Positions 1-9,306 are shown, counted from the stretch's first letter. The stretch: DNA of 64,000 nt from an uncultured Caulobacterales bacterium (GCA_903862425.1 CAIOYC010000031.1:1-64000), one strand, 5' to 3'. Notes: generated by a model from the sequence alone, not told the origin. Numbers and translations: made by a program.

Positions 1-1
1 C

Positions 2-538
2 CGTCAGGCCATCACTCGCAGCATTGCTGACCAGGCCAGAACGATCCGTATTCCGGTGCACATGATCGAGACGATCCACAAGATCGTGCGCACGTCCCGC
101 CAGATGCTGCACGAGATCGGCCGCGAACCCACGCCCGAAGAACTGGCCGAAAAGCTGGCCATGCCGCTGGAGAAGGTGCGCAAGGTCCTGAAGATCGCCA
201 AGGAGCCGATCAGTCTCGAGACCCCCATCGGGGACGAGGAGGACAGCCACCTCGGCGACTTCATCGAGGACAAGAACGCCATCCTGCCCATCGACGCGGC
301 GATCCAGTCCAATCTGCGCGAAACCACCACTCGCGTGCTCGCCTCCTTGACGCCTCGGGAGGAGCGCGTGCTGCGCATGCGCTTCGGCATCGGCATGAAC
401 ACCGACCACACGCTTGAAGAGGTCGGTCAGCAGTTCTCGGTCACACGCGAACGCATCCGCCAGATCGAAGCCAAGGCCCTGCGTAAGCTCAAGCACCCCA
501 GCCGCTCGCGCAAACTACGCTCGTTCCTGGACAGCTAG
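2..538 (+). CDS. rpoD: RNA polymerase sigma-70 factor RpoD, 3' part
   Basis: This is the C-terminal part of the primary sigma factor, which directs RNA polymerase to housekeeping promoters; its 5' end lies before the window. The frame is open from base 2 and begins [19 protein letters not shown], the region 2.4/3.0 segment of sigma-70. Region 3 follows ([15 protein letters not shown]). Region 4 has [15 protein letters not shown] and the -35-binding helix-turn-helix [19 protein letters not shown], and the protein ends in RSFLDS as is typical of alphaproteobacterial RpoD. The only in-window ATG of the frame (56) is internal and is not the real start. Assignment to RpoD rather than an alternative sigma rests on the near-consensus region 4 and the tail. 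Confidence 0.95.
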   Translation, partial: RQAITRSIADQARTIRIPVHMIETIHKIVRTSRQMLHEIGREPTPEELAEKLAMPLEKVRKVLKIAKEPISLETPIGDEEDSHLGDFIEDKNAILPIDAAIQSNLRETTTRVLASLTPREERVLRMRFGIGMNTDHTLEEVGQQFSVTRERIRQIEAKALRKLKHPSRSRKLRSFLDS

Positions 539-555
539 GCGCGAACGCGCCGTCA

Positions 556-738
556 GTGGGCCGAAAGCACGTCAACAAGGGTGTCGCGCCGGACAAGGCG
601 GACCTGCCACAGAAGCTCTGTACCGCCTGCGCCCGGCCCATGGTCTGGCGCAAGAAGTGGGCCCGCGATTGGGCGGCGGTGATGTTCTGTTCCGACGCCT
701 GCCGGGCGAAGGGGAGGCAACCGTCGTCCGGCGGCTAA
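556..738 (+). CDS. DUF2256 family small cysteine protein
   Basis: A 60-residue protein starting with GTG, 17 bp after rpoD. It matches the DUF2256 pattern as I remember it: LPQKLCTACARPMVWRKKW, then FCSDACRAKG, giving two CxxC-type pairs that probably bind one zinc ion. The very basic, Trp-rich middle is also typical. The function of the family is unknown. Its position suggests it could be read through from rpoD. The start is uncertain because no good ribosome binding site is visible. Confidence 0.7.
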   Translation: MGRKHVNKGVAPDKADLPQKLCTACARPMVWRKKWARDWAAVMFCSDACRAKGRQPSSGG

Positions 739-946
739 GGCCCCTGGCTCGATCCGGCTCGCTCGGTAAGCACGACCTGATAGACGCGTGGCCGCCGATC
801 GGAAGACCGTCACGATTCGCGGTAAAATTCGCGCATGACAATTTCGCCTGCCGATCAGCGAAATGACGCCTGCGTCATCTTGCGCATCCCAGCGGAAGCC
901 TGCTTACCTTCGCCCATCACGGACCCCAAACCCAAGGACTTATGAC

Positions 947-1243
947 ATGGCCATCGACGGAACCTGGAACATCGCGGTGAACTCGCCCATGGGCAAGCAG
1001 GAGAGCGTGCTGACCTTCGCTTCCAGCGGCTCGGACCTGACCGGCTCGGCCGCCGCCCAAGGCCAGTCCACCCCCATCACCGACGGCAAGATCGACGGCG
1101 ACAAGGTGAGTTGGAAAGCCTCGATCACCACCCCGTTCCCCATGACGCTTGAATTCACCGGCACGCTCGCCGGCGACAGCCTGGACGGCAGCGTGAAGGC
1201 CGGCGCCTTCGGCTCCTTCCCCTTCACGGGCGTGCGGGCCTAA
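947..1243 (+). CDS. Small conserved beta-rich protein of unknown function
   Basis: A 98-residue protein beginning MAIDGTWNIAVNSPMGKQ. I chose the ATG at 947 because AAGGA lies just upstream; an open extension to 863 looks non-coding. Repeated short beta-like segments (LTFASSGSDLTGSA, KIDGDKVSWKA, LEFTGTLAGDSLDGSVKAG) suggest a small beta-barrel or sandwich. There is no signal peptide, so it is probably cytoplasmic. I recall similar small proteins in Caulobacter and Phenylobacterium genomes but know of no function. Confidence 0.75.
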   Translation: MAIDGTWNIAVNSPMGKQESVLTFASSGSDLTGSAAAQGQSTPITDGKIDGDKVSWKASITTPFPMTLEFTGTLAGDSLDGSVKAGAFGSFPFTGVRA

Positions 1244-1257
1244 CGCCGACCATCCGA

Positions 1258-1282
1258 CCCCTTCCCCCTGCGGGGGGAGGGG
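1258..1282. terminator. Candidate GC-rich hairpin terminator
   Basis: CCCCTTCCCCC is followed by TGC and then GGGGGGAGGGG, which can form an 11-bp stem (one G-T pair) about 15 bases after the stop of the upstream small gene. There is no U-tract, so intrinsic termination is uncertain. Confidence 0.4.
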
Positions 1283-1339
1283 CGTTCGCGGCGGAGCTGT
1301 TCTTGCTCCCCGCGTCGTTGGCGACTAGCTAGCGCCATC

Positions 1340-2416
1340 ATGCAATTGCCCCAAGCCAAACTCGATCAGGTGCTCGACCGCTTCCACGAGGTGGAGGCGC
1401 GCATGTCGGCTGCCAGCGACGGGGCGGAGATCGTCAAGCTCGGCAAGGAATATGCGGAGCTGAAGCCCGTCGCCGAGGCGGTGGAGGGGCTGGCCCGCGC
1501 CCGCGCCGAACTGCGCGACGCGGAGGAACTGGCCAATTCCGGCGATATGGACCTGGCCGCCATGGCCCGCGAGGAACTGGCGGAGTTGAGCACCCGCCTA
1601 CCCGATCAGGAACGGGCTGTGGCCCTTCTGCTCGCGCCCAAGGACAAGGACGAGAACGCCTCGGCCATCCTCGAAGTGCGCGCCGGCACCGGCGGGGACG
1701 AGGCGGCGCTATTCGCGGGCGATCTCTTCCGCATGTACCAGCGATATGCCCAGCTGCACGGCTGGCGGGTGGAGGTAGAGGAGGCCTCCGAGGGCGAGAT
1801 GGGCGGCTACAAGGAAATCATCGCCTCGGTCACGGGCGACGGCGTGTTCGGCCGGCTGAAGTTCGAGAGCGGTGTGCACCGGGTGCAGCGCGTGCCGGCC
1901 ACCGAGGCCCAGGGGCGCATCCACACCTCAGCCGCCACCGTCGCCGTCCTGCCCGAGCCGGAGGACGTGGACATCCAGATCAACGAGAGCGATCTGCGCA
2001 TCGACACCTACCGTTCCTCCGGCGCGGGCGGCCAGCACGTGAACAAGACCGACTCGGCCGTGCGCATCACCCACATCCCTACCGGGGTCGTGGTCACCTC
2101 CTCGGAAAAGTCGCAGCACGAGAACCGCCGCAAGGCGATGAAGGTGCTGCAGGCGCGACTCTACGACATGCAGCGCACCGCGCTCGATACGGCCAGGGCC
2201 GAGAGTCGCAAGGAGCAGGTGGGGTCGGGCGACCGCTCCGAGCGCATCCGCACCTATAACTGGCCGCAGGGCCGGGTCAGCGACCACCGGATCAACCTGA
2301 CCCTCTATAACCTGCCCAAGATCGTCGAAGGCGACGCCCTCGACGACATCATCGACGCTCTCATCACCGACGACCAGGCCGCCCGCCTCGCGCAGCTGGA
2401 AGAGGGCTGGAGCTAG
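1340..2416 (+). CDS. prfA: Peptide chain release factor 1
   Basis: Recognises UAA and UAG stop codons in the ribosomal A site and triggers hydrolysis of peptidyl-tRNA. At 358 residues it has the usual length. The stop-codon reading tripeptide PAT is at residues 186-188, within [18 protein letters not shown]; it identifies RF1 rather than RF2, which has SPF. The catalytic GGQ loop is at about 230-232 ([17 protein letters not shown]), and its glutamine is the substrate of PrmC, encoded about 4.6 kb downstream. In many relatives prfA and prmC are adjacent; here opgH, an RNase-like gene, a yihY-like gene and a MOSC gene lie between them. Confidence 0.97.
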   Translation: MQLPQAKLDQVLDRFHEVEARMSAASDGAEIVKLGKEYAELKPVAEAVEGLARARAELRDAEELANSGDMDLAAMAREELAELSTRLPDQERAVALLLAPKDKDENASAILEVRAGTGGDEAALFAGDLFRMYQRYAQLHGWRVEVEEASEGEMGGYKEIIASVTGDGVFGRLKFESGVHRVQRVPATEAQGRIHTSAATVAVLPEPEDVDIQINESDLRIDTYRSSGAGGQHVNKTDSAVRITHIPTGVVVTSSEKSQHENRRKAMKVLQARLYDMQRTALDTARAESRKEQVGSGDRSERIRTYNWPQGRVSDHRINLTLYNLPKIVEGDALDDIIDALITDDQAARLAQLEEGWS

Positions 2417-2419
2417 CCC

Positions 2420-2848
2420 CTAGCGGTGGAGGAACCAGCGGTGGCGCGGAGCGTCTTCGGCGGTGATCTCACAGAAGTTCAGATAGTGGTTGCCGGTATA
2501 GTACTGGCCGAGCACGTGGCCGCGCCCCTCCGGTCCGTCCAGCAACACCACGATACGGCGCGGACCCGCTGAACCATTTGGGCCGTGGCCGACCCGCGCC
2601 TCGCGATAGCCCTGGCCGTAGCCGGGCGGCGGCAGGATGCGTTCCATGTTGTAGAAGCGCTTCAGATGGTCGATCTCGTCGCATTCCGCCCCGGTGGCGA
2701 GGCAACTGACCACCTCCTGGTCCACCGTCCGCACATCGCCTTCGACGCTGCGGCAGGCCGGGATGGTCGCGGCGCAGGTCGCGCTAGCGATCCCCGACGC
2801 CAGCAGGGCCGCAACCAGGAATGCAGAGACTTTCCCCGCGCGCCCCAT
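2420..2848 (-). CDS. Secreted guanyl-specific ribonuclease-like protein (RNase Sa/barnase fold)
   Basis: A 142-residue protein with an N-terminal signal peptide (hydrophobic stretch at about 8-22, cleavage near ATCAA). Residues 70-128 resemble microbial guanyl RNases of the Sa/N1 family: RILPPPGYGQGYREARV aligns with the RNase Sa segment around its catalytic Glu, giving E83 here. GPRRIVV (R97/R98) aligns with the Arg69 segment, and GQYYTGNHYLNF contains the catalytic His as H121. In a gap-free alignment the position of RNase Sa Arg65 is A94, so one catalytic arginine may be missing, and there are about seven extra residues before the YYTG motif. Its start codon overlaps the opgH stop (TGATG), so the two are probably co-translated. 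No barstar-like inhibitor is visible nearby. Confidence 0.65.
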   Translation of the reverse strand: MGRAGKVSAFLVAALLASGIASATCAATIPACRSVEGDVRTVDQEVVSCLATGAECDEIDHLKRFYNMERILPPPGYGQGYREARVGHGPNGSAGPRRIVVLLDGPEGRGHVLGQYYTGNHYLNFCEITAEDAPRHRWFLHR

Positions 2849-4740
2849 CAGGCGGCGACCGCAAGGCGCCGGGGCAGCGGCCTGGCGACGAGCGCCGGCG
2901 GGGCGAGCTCGAAGCCATAGACGGGCACGGGCTGGCGGAACAGCTGGTCGAGCTGGCGGCGGAAGCCCGCCTCCTGTGCATATCGGCGCCGAAGCTCCAG
3001 GGCGCGCTCGACGACCGCCGGGCGATCAATCTCCTCCGGCGTGAGCAGAAGCTGGTGCGGCTGACCTTCGCGTCGGCCGGAACGGGACGATCGCAGCGAC
3101 AGGAAGGCGGATAGGGCGAGGCCAAGGAAGACCGGGCTGGTCCAGATCAGGAAATACCGGTCGAGGATCAGGGCGGCGATGGCCCCGCCGACGCCGAGCA
3201 GGACGTGGGACCGGTGCGCGCGCCAGGCCTCGCGGCCGGTGAGTTCCCCGCCTTCACGACGCTGGGCCGACCAGCCGGAGTCGCGGCCCAGCAGCACCTC
3301 CACCACCGCGACGGTCTGCATGACCATGGTGACGGGAGCCGTCAGGGTGGAGATGACGGTCTCGAAGGCCATGCCGACGAGCAGCCTGCGCCCGCCACCG
3401 AAGGTGCGCCGCTGTGCCGGATCGGCCAGGACGAGGCCCAGCGCCAGGAGCTTGGGAATGGCGAGGAAGGCGACCGTGAGGGCGAACAGAGCCAGCACTT
3501 CTTCCTTGGCGGCGGCGCTGGTGAGCACCTCGCCCGGCCACACAACCGCCCCGCCGGCCAGGAACACCAGCCACAGCATGGGCGCGAGATAGGAGAGCAC
3601 CCCGCGCGCCAGATGCAGGCGGCTGATCCAGTGCAGGCCAGCGGCTGGCAGAAGACGGATGTGTTGCAGGTTGCCCTGGCACCAGCGCCGGTCGCGGGCG
3701 GCGGTGTCGAGCAGGGTCGGCGGTGTTTCCTCGAAACTGCCGCCGAGGTCGGCCGCCATGCGCACCCCCCAGCCGCAACGGCGCAGCAGGGCGGCCTCCA
3801 CGAAGTCGTGGCTCATGATGTCCCCGCCGAACGGCCGCCTGCCCGGCAGGTGCGGCAGACCGGCGCTCTGCGCAAAAGCCGTCACGCGCAGCATGGCGTT
3901 ATGGCCCCAGTAGTTGCCTTCCGACCCGGACCACCACGCCTGGCCGAGCGAGAAGATCGGCCCGTAGAGGCGGTTGGCGAACTGCTGCAGCCGCGCAAAG
4001 GGCGTCTCGGCATTGATGATGGCGGGCACGGTCTGCAGCAGGCCGAGGCGCGGATCGGCGTCCATCTCGGCGGTCAGAGCGAGAATGGTCTCGGCCGTCA
4101 TCAGGCTGTCGGCGTCCAGCACCAGCATGTGCTCATAGCCGCCTCCATAGGTGCGCACCCAATCGGCGACGTTGCCGGCCTTCTTGTCGGTATTCTTCAC
4201 GCGGCGACGGTAGAAAACAGCAGCGCCGTGGGCCATGCGGGCGCGCAGGCGGATCACCCCCGCCGCCTCGGCCGCCGCCAGCTTGTCTTCACGCGTGTCC
4301 GACAGGATGTAGACGTCATACCGCTGGCGGGCGCCGACCCGGGCGAGGTCCTCGGCCATGGTCTGCACCGCGGACAGGATCTGGGCCGGGTCCTCATTAT
4401 AGACCGGCATCAGCACGGCGACGCGGCCACCGGGTCCGGCGTGAGCGACCGGCGTGGAGCCCTGGCGCGTTTGCGCCAGGAGCGCGACAAATCCCGCGCA
4501 GGCGGTCACGAAGCCGAAGGCTATCCACAGGCTGAGCAGGAAAGAAAGGACCAGCACCATGCATTCCGCGGCGCTGAACCCGTTCGGCTTCAGCACATCC
4601 AGCGTCAGGCCGGTGGAGAGCAGGGCCAGGGCGAGCGAACCCAACATGACCGTCCAGCGCCGCCCGGCCATCCCATGGACGATCAGCGCCGTATTGGCCG
4701 GCGCCCGCCTCAAATCCTGCTCCGGCATGTCCAAGGGCAT
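2848..4740 (-). CDS. opgH: Glucans biosynthesis glucosyltransferase H
   Basis: Inner-membrane family 2 glycosyltransferase that builds the beta-glucan backbone of osmoregulated periplasmic glucans from UDP-glucose. It shows PVYNEDPAQ, YILSDTREDK, the acidic motif VLDADSLMT, HDFVEAALLRR and DRRWCQGNLQH (the Q/RxxRW-type acceptor motif), all characteristic of MdoH/OpgH. Several membrane segments flank the catalytic domain, two at the N-terminus and a cluster in the C-terminal third. I placed the start at MPLDMPEQDL, where homologues usually align; the frame stays open to an ATG at 4980, so up to 80 more residues are possible. No opgG is visible nearby. The downstream secreted RNase-like gene overlaps its stop. 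Confidence 0.9.
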   Translation of the reverse strand: MPLDMPEQDLRRAPANTALIVHGMAGRRWTVMLGSLALALLSTGLTLDVLKPNGFSAAECMVLVLSFLLSLWIAFGFVTACAGFVALLAQTRQGSTPVAHAGPGGRVAVLMPVYNEDPAQILSAVQTMAEDLARVGARQRYDVYILSDTREDKLAAAEAAGVIRLRARMAHGAAVFYRRRVKNTDKKAGNVADWVRTYGGGYEHMLVLDADSLMTAETILALTAEMDADPRLGLLQTVPAIINAETPFARLQQFANRLYGPIFSLGQAWWSGSEGNYWGHNAMLRVTAFAQSAGLPHLPGRRPFGGDIMSHDFVEAALLRRCGWGVRMAADLGGSFEETPPTLLDTAARDRRWCQGNLQHIRLLPAAGLHWISRLHLARGVLSYLAPMLWLVFLAGGAVVWPGEVLTSAAAKEEVLALFALTVAFLAIPKLLALGLVLADPAQRRTFGGGRRLLVGMAFETVISTLTAPVTMVMQTVAVVEVLLGRDSGWSAQRREGGELTGREAWRAHRSHVLLGVGGAIAALILDRYFLIWTSPVFLGLALSAFLSLRSSRSGRREGQPHQLLLTPEEIDRPAVVERALELRRRYAQEAGFRRQLDQLFRQPVPVYGFELAPPALVARPLPRRLAVAA

Positions 4741-5121
4741 GGAGTCGGGGACGGAGCGGAAGAAAGGCAGGGCGCACCTGCCATCGGCATCTGCGAAGGC
4801 GGGGGCGTAGGGGTCCCCGCTACGGGCGGGGAAGGGAACGCGCCGGTCGCGCGCCGTCACCGAACCATAGCTCAGCGGGGCATGGCGGCCTTTGCCGGCC
4901 CTGATCGAGCTGCGCGGCGGTGTCGTCGTCTGCACCCGTGTCCACTCCTGAGGCCGAATCGTTTCGGCGCGCCTTTGCATCTGCGGCGACGCTTCGCTTT
5001 CGCGAAAGCGAGACCGGCTTTTCGGTTCCCTGCTTTGGCGAGAATGGGCTGAACCGCATCTGAACAGGTCAGTGGACAGCCGGCTTTGTTCGCAGGCGCC
5101 GCAAAGACGGGCGCCTAGTTT

Positions 5122-6144
5122 CTACCGCGACGTGTGGTCAAGAGGCGGCGCGGCGACGGCCTCCACCTCGATTTCCGAGTTCAGTTCAGCCCCGGCCAGC
5201 ACCACGATGCTCGACAACCAGAGCCACGTCATAAAGCCCACCACGGCGCCGAGCGACCCGTAGGTGCGCTCGTAATGACCGAAGTTGGAGACGTACCAGG
5301 ACAGGCCCATGGAGACGAGGATCCAACCAAAGGTGGCGAAGATGCTGCCCGGTGTGATCCAGCGCCAGCGCGCCTTGGCTCGCGAGGGGCCGAACCGGTA
5401 GAGCAGCGACAGGCTGATCACCGAGGCCAGGAACAGTACCGGCCAGCGCAGAACTTGGAGCAGTAGGGGGTTGAACTGCCCCTTGATGCCTAGAAAAGCC
5501 ATCACCGGCGGGCCCGCCACCACCAGTCCGAAGGCGCTGAGCACGAAGACCAGACCACCGATGGTGAAGGCGAGAGAGATGAGGTTGAGCTTGATGACGC
5601 CGCGCCTCTCATGGGCCTCATAGGCCGTGTTGAGGCCGTTGAAGAGAGCCTTCACCGCCCCGTTGGCCGACCAGAGCGACAGCAGCACACTGATCGCGAA
5701 GGCGACGCCCAGGGCGGGATGCTTGCCCCCGGCGATACGGGTCATCTCATCAGAAAAGAAGGACAGGGCGGCCCGCGGCAGGATGCCGGCCAGGATGGCC
5801 AGGTGCTTGGGTACCTCTCCTACGTCGGCGAACAGGCCATAGAGCGAGACGAAGGCTGCCATGGCCGGGAAGATGGACAGGAGCGAGAAGAAGGCCACGC
5901 CCCCGGCCACCTGGGGAATCTGGTCGGCGTTGAACTCGTTCCAGGTGCGCAGCGCGATATGGCGCCAGCCTTTCGCCGGAATATCGACCGGGTGCTGCGC
6001 AGGGGTCGGCGTATGCGGTGGCAGGCGCGTGCTGAGGCCGAACGCCAGGGCTCCCGCCCCGATGATCGCCACCCCCAGCGCCGCCGTGACGCGTTCGAAC
6101 ATCCTCGTGCGGCTATCGAGCGGCGGCGTCGCCTGCGGCTTCAA
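5122..6144 (-). CDS. YihY/BrkB family inner-membrane protein
   Basis: A polytopic membrane protein of the YihY family (once annotated as ribonuclease BN), whose molecular function is not settled. The family signature ADQIPQVAGGVAFFSLLSIFPAMAA lies at about residues 74-98, followed by about five further hydrophobic segments and the GSLGAVVGFMTWLWLSSIVVLAGAELNSEIE ending, with the acidic AELNxE motif. The TTG start at 6144 has a good GGGAG ribosome binding site; an alternative ATG at 6102 would shorten the protein by 14 residues. It is transcribed toward opgH with a gap of about 140 bp or more, and could share its envelope context. Confidence 0.88.
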   Translation of the reverse strand: MKPQATPPLDSRTRMFERVTAALGVAIIGAGALAFGLSTRLPPHTPTPAQHPVDIPAKGWRHIALRTWNEFNADQIPQVAGGVAFFSLLSIFPAMAAFVSLYGLFADVGEVPKHLAILAGILPRAALSFFSDEMTRIAGGKHPALGVAFAISVLLSLWSANGAVKALFNGLNTAYEAHERRGVIKLNLISLAFTIGGLVFVLSAFGLVVAGPPVMAFLGIKGQFNPLLLQVLRWPVLFLASVISLSLLYRFGPSRAKARWRWITPGSIFATFGWILVSMGLSWYVSNFGHYERTYGSLGAVVGFMTWLWLSSIVVLAGAELNSEIEVEAVAAPPLDHTSR

Positions 6145-6243
6145 GTCTTCGCTCCCAAATCCTGACCCGACCCTCTAAGGCGCGAGGCAGCCTCGCCGTT
6201 CCGCGGCCTTGCGCCCAAAGCCTTCGCGGCGCTATGCGGGCGC

Positions 6244-7020
6244 ATGATCGGTTCGATCTCGGGTCTCTACCGCTATCCGGTGAAGGGTTTCACGCCCGAG
6301 CCCATCCCCATGGCCGCCTTGCAGGCGCATGGCTGTTTTCCTGATGACCGGCTCTATGCGGTGGAGAACGGCCCGTCCGGCTTCGACCCTGCCACACCGG
6401 CCTTTATCTCCAAGAGCCGCTTCACCGTGCTGGCCCATATCCCGCAGGTGGCGCAGATCCGTACCCGGTACGACGACGGCGTCTTCCATGCCGAGAAGCC
6501 GGGGCAGGGGGATGTGGTTGCGGACCTGCGTACGCAGGATGGTCGGGACGGGCTGGCGGCGTGGCTCGAAGCCGCCATCGACGAGGAGCACCGGCGTGGG
6601 CCGCTCCGTGTCGTGCACGCGCCGGGTCACCGCTTCATGGATCACCCGCAGGGGCACGTCTCGGTGCTGAACCTGGCCAGCGTCGAGGCTCTGGGCAAGA
6701 AGCTCGGCAAGACCCTCGACCCGTTGCGCTTCCGGGCCAATATCCACGTGTCCGGCTGGCCCGCCTGGGCGGAGGTGGAGTTCGATCCGGGCCGGCGTAT
6801 GCGGCTCGGTCCGGTGGAGGTGGAGCTTTTCAAGCCCATCGTGCGTTGCGCCGCGACGCATGTGGACCCGACCGCCGGGGTGCGCGATGTGGAGATGATC
6901 GACGCCCTGCGCCGCTTCGAAGGCCACATTCACTGTGGCTTGTATGTGCATGTGGTGGCGGGCGGCGTGGTGAGCATGGGCGACAGGGCCGAGGTCGAGT
7001 TGATGAAGGCGAACGCATGA
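6244..7020 (+). CDS. MOSC domain protein (molybdenum cofactor sulfurase C-terminal type)
   Basis: A 258-residue protein with the N-terminal beta-barrel (ISGLYRYPVKGFTPEPI, the usual YPVKG motif) followed by a MOSC domain. The invariant MOSC cysteine is C202 in RCAATHVDP, where sulfur or the molybdenum cofactor is thought to be handled. RFRANIHVSG and GLYVHVVAGGVVSMGD also fit the family. The exact substrate (as in YcbX or mARC relatives) cannot be told. Its stop overlaps the prmC start (ATGA), so the two are translationally coupled. Confidence 0.9.
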   Translation: MIGSISGLYRYPVKGFTPEPIPMAALQAHGCFPDDRLYAVENGPSGFDPATPAFISKSRFTVLAHIPQVAQIRTRYDDGVFHAEKPGQGDVVADLRTQDGRDGLAAWLEAAIDEEHRRGPLRVVHAPGHRFMDHPQGHVSVLNLASVEALGKKLGKTLDPLRFRANIHVSGWPAWAEVEFDPGRRMRLGPVEVELFKPIVRCAATHVDPTAGVRDVEMIDALRRFEGHIHCGLYVHVVAGGVVSMGDRAEVELMKANA

Positions 7021-7892
7021 CCACTCTGGTGTCCGCCTGGACCGGCGCCCGTAAACGCCTGGAAGCCGCCGGGATCGACAGCCCGGCCATCGATGCGCGC
7101 CTGCTGCTAGAGGTCGCCGCCGACGTCACCCGCACCCACATCGTTACCGATCCGCACCGCGAACTGACGCCCGAGCAGGACGCGACCTTCGACGACTATC
7201 TCGCCCGCCGCGAACGGCGCGAACCCGTCAGCCATATCATCGGCCGCAAGGGGTTCTGGAAGATCATGCTGGGCGTCAACGCCCATGTTCTGACCCCGCG
7301 CCCGGACACCGAGGTGATCGTCGATCTAGTGCTCGCCGCCTATCCTGAGGAGCGGCGTTTCAGCTTCCTCGACCTCGGCGTCGGCTCCGGGGCCATCGCC
7401 CTCGCCATCCTGGCCGAACGTCCGCACGCCAAGGCGCTGGGCATCGACATCTCCGAAGAGGCGCTGGCCGTGGCGCGGGACAACGCCGCCAATCTCGGCC
7501 TCGACAAGCACCTCGCTCTGCTGCGCGGCGACTGGACCGAGGGCATGGCGGAGGCCAGCTTCGACCTCGTCGTCTCCAACCCGCCCTATATCGCCAGCGA
7601 AGAGATCGCCACCTTGGATCCAGAGGTCAGGGATCACGAGCCTCGCCTCGCCCTGGACGGCGGCCCCGACGGTCTGGACGCCTATCGTCAGCTGGCGCCG
7701 GTGTGCCTGCGGGTGCTTCGGCCCGATGGGCTTTTGGCTTTCGAGATCGGCCATACCCAGGCCGAAGCGGTGTCGGCCATCCTCAAGGACGCCGGGGCGG
7801 AGGATATCCGTGTGCACTGCGACCTCGCTGCACGGGACCGCGTGGTGACCGCGGCCAAGAAACCCCTTGGAAATCCCTTCCCGAATCGCTAG
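7017..7892 (+). CDS. prmC: Release factor glutamine methyltransferase
   Basis: N5-methylates the glutamine of the GGQ motif in release factors RF1 and RF2 using S-adenosylmethionine. The N-terminal helical domain (residues 1-80) recognises the factor. The Rossmann methyltransferase domain has motif I FLDLGVGSGAIALA (about 117-130), GIDISEEAL, and the signature NPPY at 188-191 in SNPPYIAS, where the Gln side chain is bound. Usual length (291 residues). The start is fixed by the ATGA overlap with the MOSC gene. The DUF4167 gene follows after 244 bp. Confidence 0.95.
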   Translation: MTTLVSAWTGARKRLEAAGIDSPAIDARLLLEVAADVTRTHIVTDPHRELTPEQDATFDDYLARRERREPVSHIIGRKGFWKIMLGVNAHVLTPRPDTEVIVDLVLAAYPEERRFSFLDLGVGSGAIALAILAERPHAKALGIDISEEALAVARDNAANLGLDKHLALLRGDWTEGMAEASFDLVVSNPPYIASEEIATLDPEVRDHEPRLALDGGPDGLDAYRQLAPVCLRVLRPDGLLAFEIGHTQAEAVSAILKDAGAEDIRVHCDLAARDRVVTAAKKPLGNPFPNR

Positions 7893-8136
7893 ATGAACAA
7901 TTGTCTCCACTCAACAAAACGGTGCTGCGAACCTTACGGGGCGACGCGGCGTTCAAATTGAGAGGCTGGGCGCGGGCAAGGGCCGGCGCCGGAGCGGAGA
8001 TCGACACGATCGGCGATGTGGGTTCATCGGCGGCCATAACGGCCACGCTCGCCCGCACCGCACGCGCATTCCTGGTCCTTCAGGCTTCGGATCGGCTGCG
8101 CACCCCAACCCGTTGAAGCGTAATGGTTATCGCACG

Positions 8137-9306
8137 ATGAGAGACTTCAAGGGCATGAAGCGGCAGCGCGGCCGCAACCGTGGCGGCGCCGGCGGCCAGA
8201 ACGGCGGCGGCGGCAAGCCGCAGCAGAACGCCAACCGCGCCTTCGATTCCAATGGACCCGACAACATCAAGGTCCGCGGCCACGCCCAGCACGTGTTCGA
8301 AAAGTACCAGCAACTGGCCCGCGATGCGACCTCGTCCGGCGACCGGGTTCTGGCCGAGAACTTCCTGCAGCACGCCGAACACTATTTCCGCGTCCTGCGT
8401 ACCCTGCAGCCCAACCGTCCGGCCTCCGACTTCATCGCTCGCGACAATTTCGCCTCGGGCTATGACATCGACTTCGAGGACGAGGCCGGCAACCAGGCTA
8501 TCGCCGACGAGCAGGCGGCGGCGGAAGCGCAGTCGTCCGAAGCCCAGGGCGAGAACGGCGAACAACAGCCGCGCGAATATCAGCAGCGCGATCGCGACCA
8601 GCAGGGGCAAGGCCAGCAAGGTCAGGGCCAGCGCGAAGGCCGCTGGGAGAACCGGCAGGACCGCAATCGTGATGGTCAGCCGCGCGACGGTCAGCAAGGC
8701 CAGCAGCGCGACGGCCAGCAGGGCCAGCAGCGCGATCGCAACCGCTACGACCGGGACCGCGCGCCGCGCGAGGACCGTTCCTATCGAGCCGAGGGCCAGG
8801 ACGGCGGCGAAGTCCAGACCCAGCAGCAGCGCGAAGATCGTCCGCGCGAGGATCGGGGCGGCTATCGCGACCGGGATCGCAGCTATCGCGACGACCGCGC
8901 GCCGCGCGAGAACGGCCAGCAGAACGCGCAGCGCGAGGACCGTCCCCAGAGTGAGCAGCCGCGCGAGGAGCGCCAGCGTGAAGATCGGCCGCGCGAGGAT
9001 CGCTCTTCCCGGCGAGAGCGCGGCGAATACCAGCCGCGCGGCGACCGCAACGCCGATCCGTTGGCGGTGGTCGAGCCCCAGGCCCAGCCGCTGACCGTCG
9101 AGACGGCGCCGGCGTCCGCTCCGGCGACTTCGGCTCCGGTTGCCGAGAACACCCATATGCTGCGCTCAAGCGATGGCGAAACCAGCCACGCCCCCGCCTT
9201 CCTGCAGACCGCCACGACGCCCGCCGCCGTACCGACCAGCGACGAGGCGCCGGTCAAGCGCCCCCGCGGTCGTCCGCGCAAGGTCAAGGAAGAAACCGCG
9301 GAGTAA
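8137..9306 (+). CDS. DUF4167 protein with Arg/Asp/Gln-rich tail and AT-hook-like end
   Basis: A 389-residue protein. Residues 1-15 (MRDFKGMKRQRGRNR) and the segment GHAQHVFEKYQQLARDATSSGDRVLAENFLQHAEHYFRVL form the conserved alphaproteobacterial DUF4167 core, which sits beside prmC in many genomes. From about residue 120 to 300 the protein is a low-complexity run of RED, RDR, QQGQ and PRED units and is probably disordered. It ends in KRPRGRPRKVKEE, an AT-hook-like motif that suggests nucleic acid binding (inference). I used the ATG at 8137; the TTG at 8113 looks weaker. The function is unknown, and RNA or DNA binding is the simplest guess. Confidence 0.85.
   Translation: MRDFKGMKRQRGRNRGGAGGQNGGGGKPQQNANRAFDSNGPDNIKVRGHAQHVFEKYQQLARDATSSGDRVLAENFLQHAEHYFRVLRTLQPNRPASDFIARDNFASGYDIDFEDEAGNQAIADEQAAAEAQSSEAQGENGEQQPREYQQRDRDQQGQGQQGQGQREGRWENRQDRNRDGQPRDGQQGQQRDGQQGQQRDRNRYDRDRAPREDRSYRAEGQDGGEVQTQQQREDRPREDRGGYRDRDRSYRDDRAPRENGQQNAQREDRPQSEQPREERQREDRPREDRSSRRERGEYQPRGDRNADPLAVVEPQAQPLTVETAPASAPATSAPVAENTHMLRSSDGETSHAPAFLQTATTPAAVPTSDEAPVKRPRGRPRKVKEETAE

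Noticed and set aside
3205-5052. A 615-codon open frame antisense to opgH
   Set aside because: Low-complexity Gly/His/Gln/Arg-rich translation without motifs; opgH accounts for the DNA.
8113-8136. Upstream TTG start for the DUF4167 protein
   Set aside because: No ribosome binding site, and homologues begin with MRDFK-type sequence, which fits ATG 8137.
8080-9156. A 358-codon Leu/Ala/Val/Ile-rich frame opposite the DUF4167 gene that looks like a membrane protein
   Set aside because: It mirrors the repeated Arg/Asp/Gln codons of the plus-strand gene; repeats give an artificial hydrophobic pattern.
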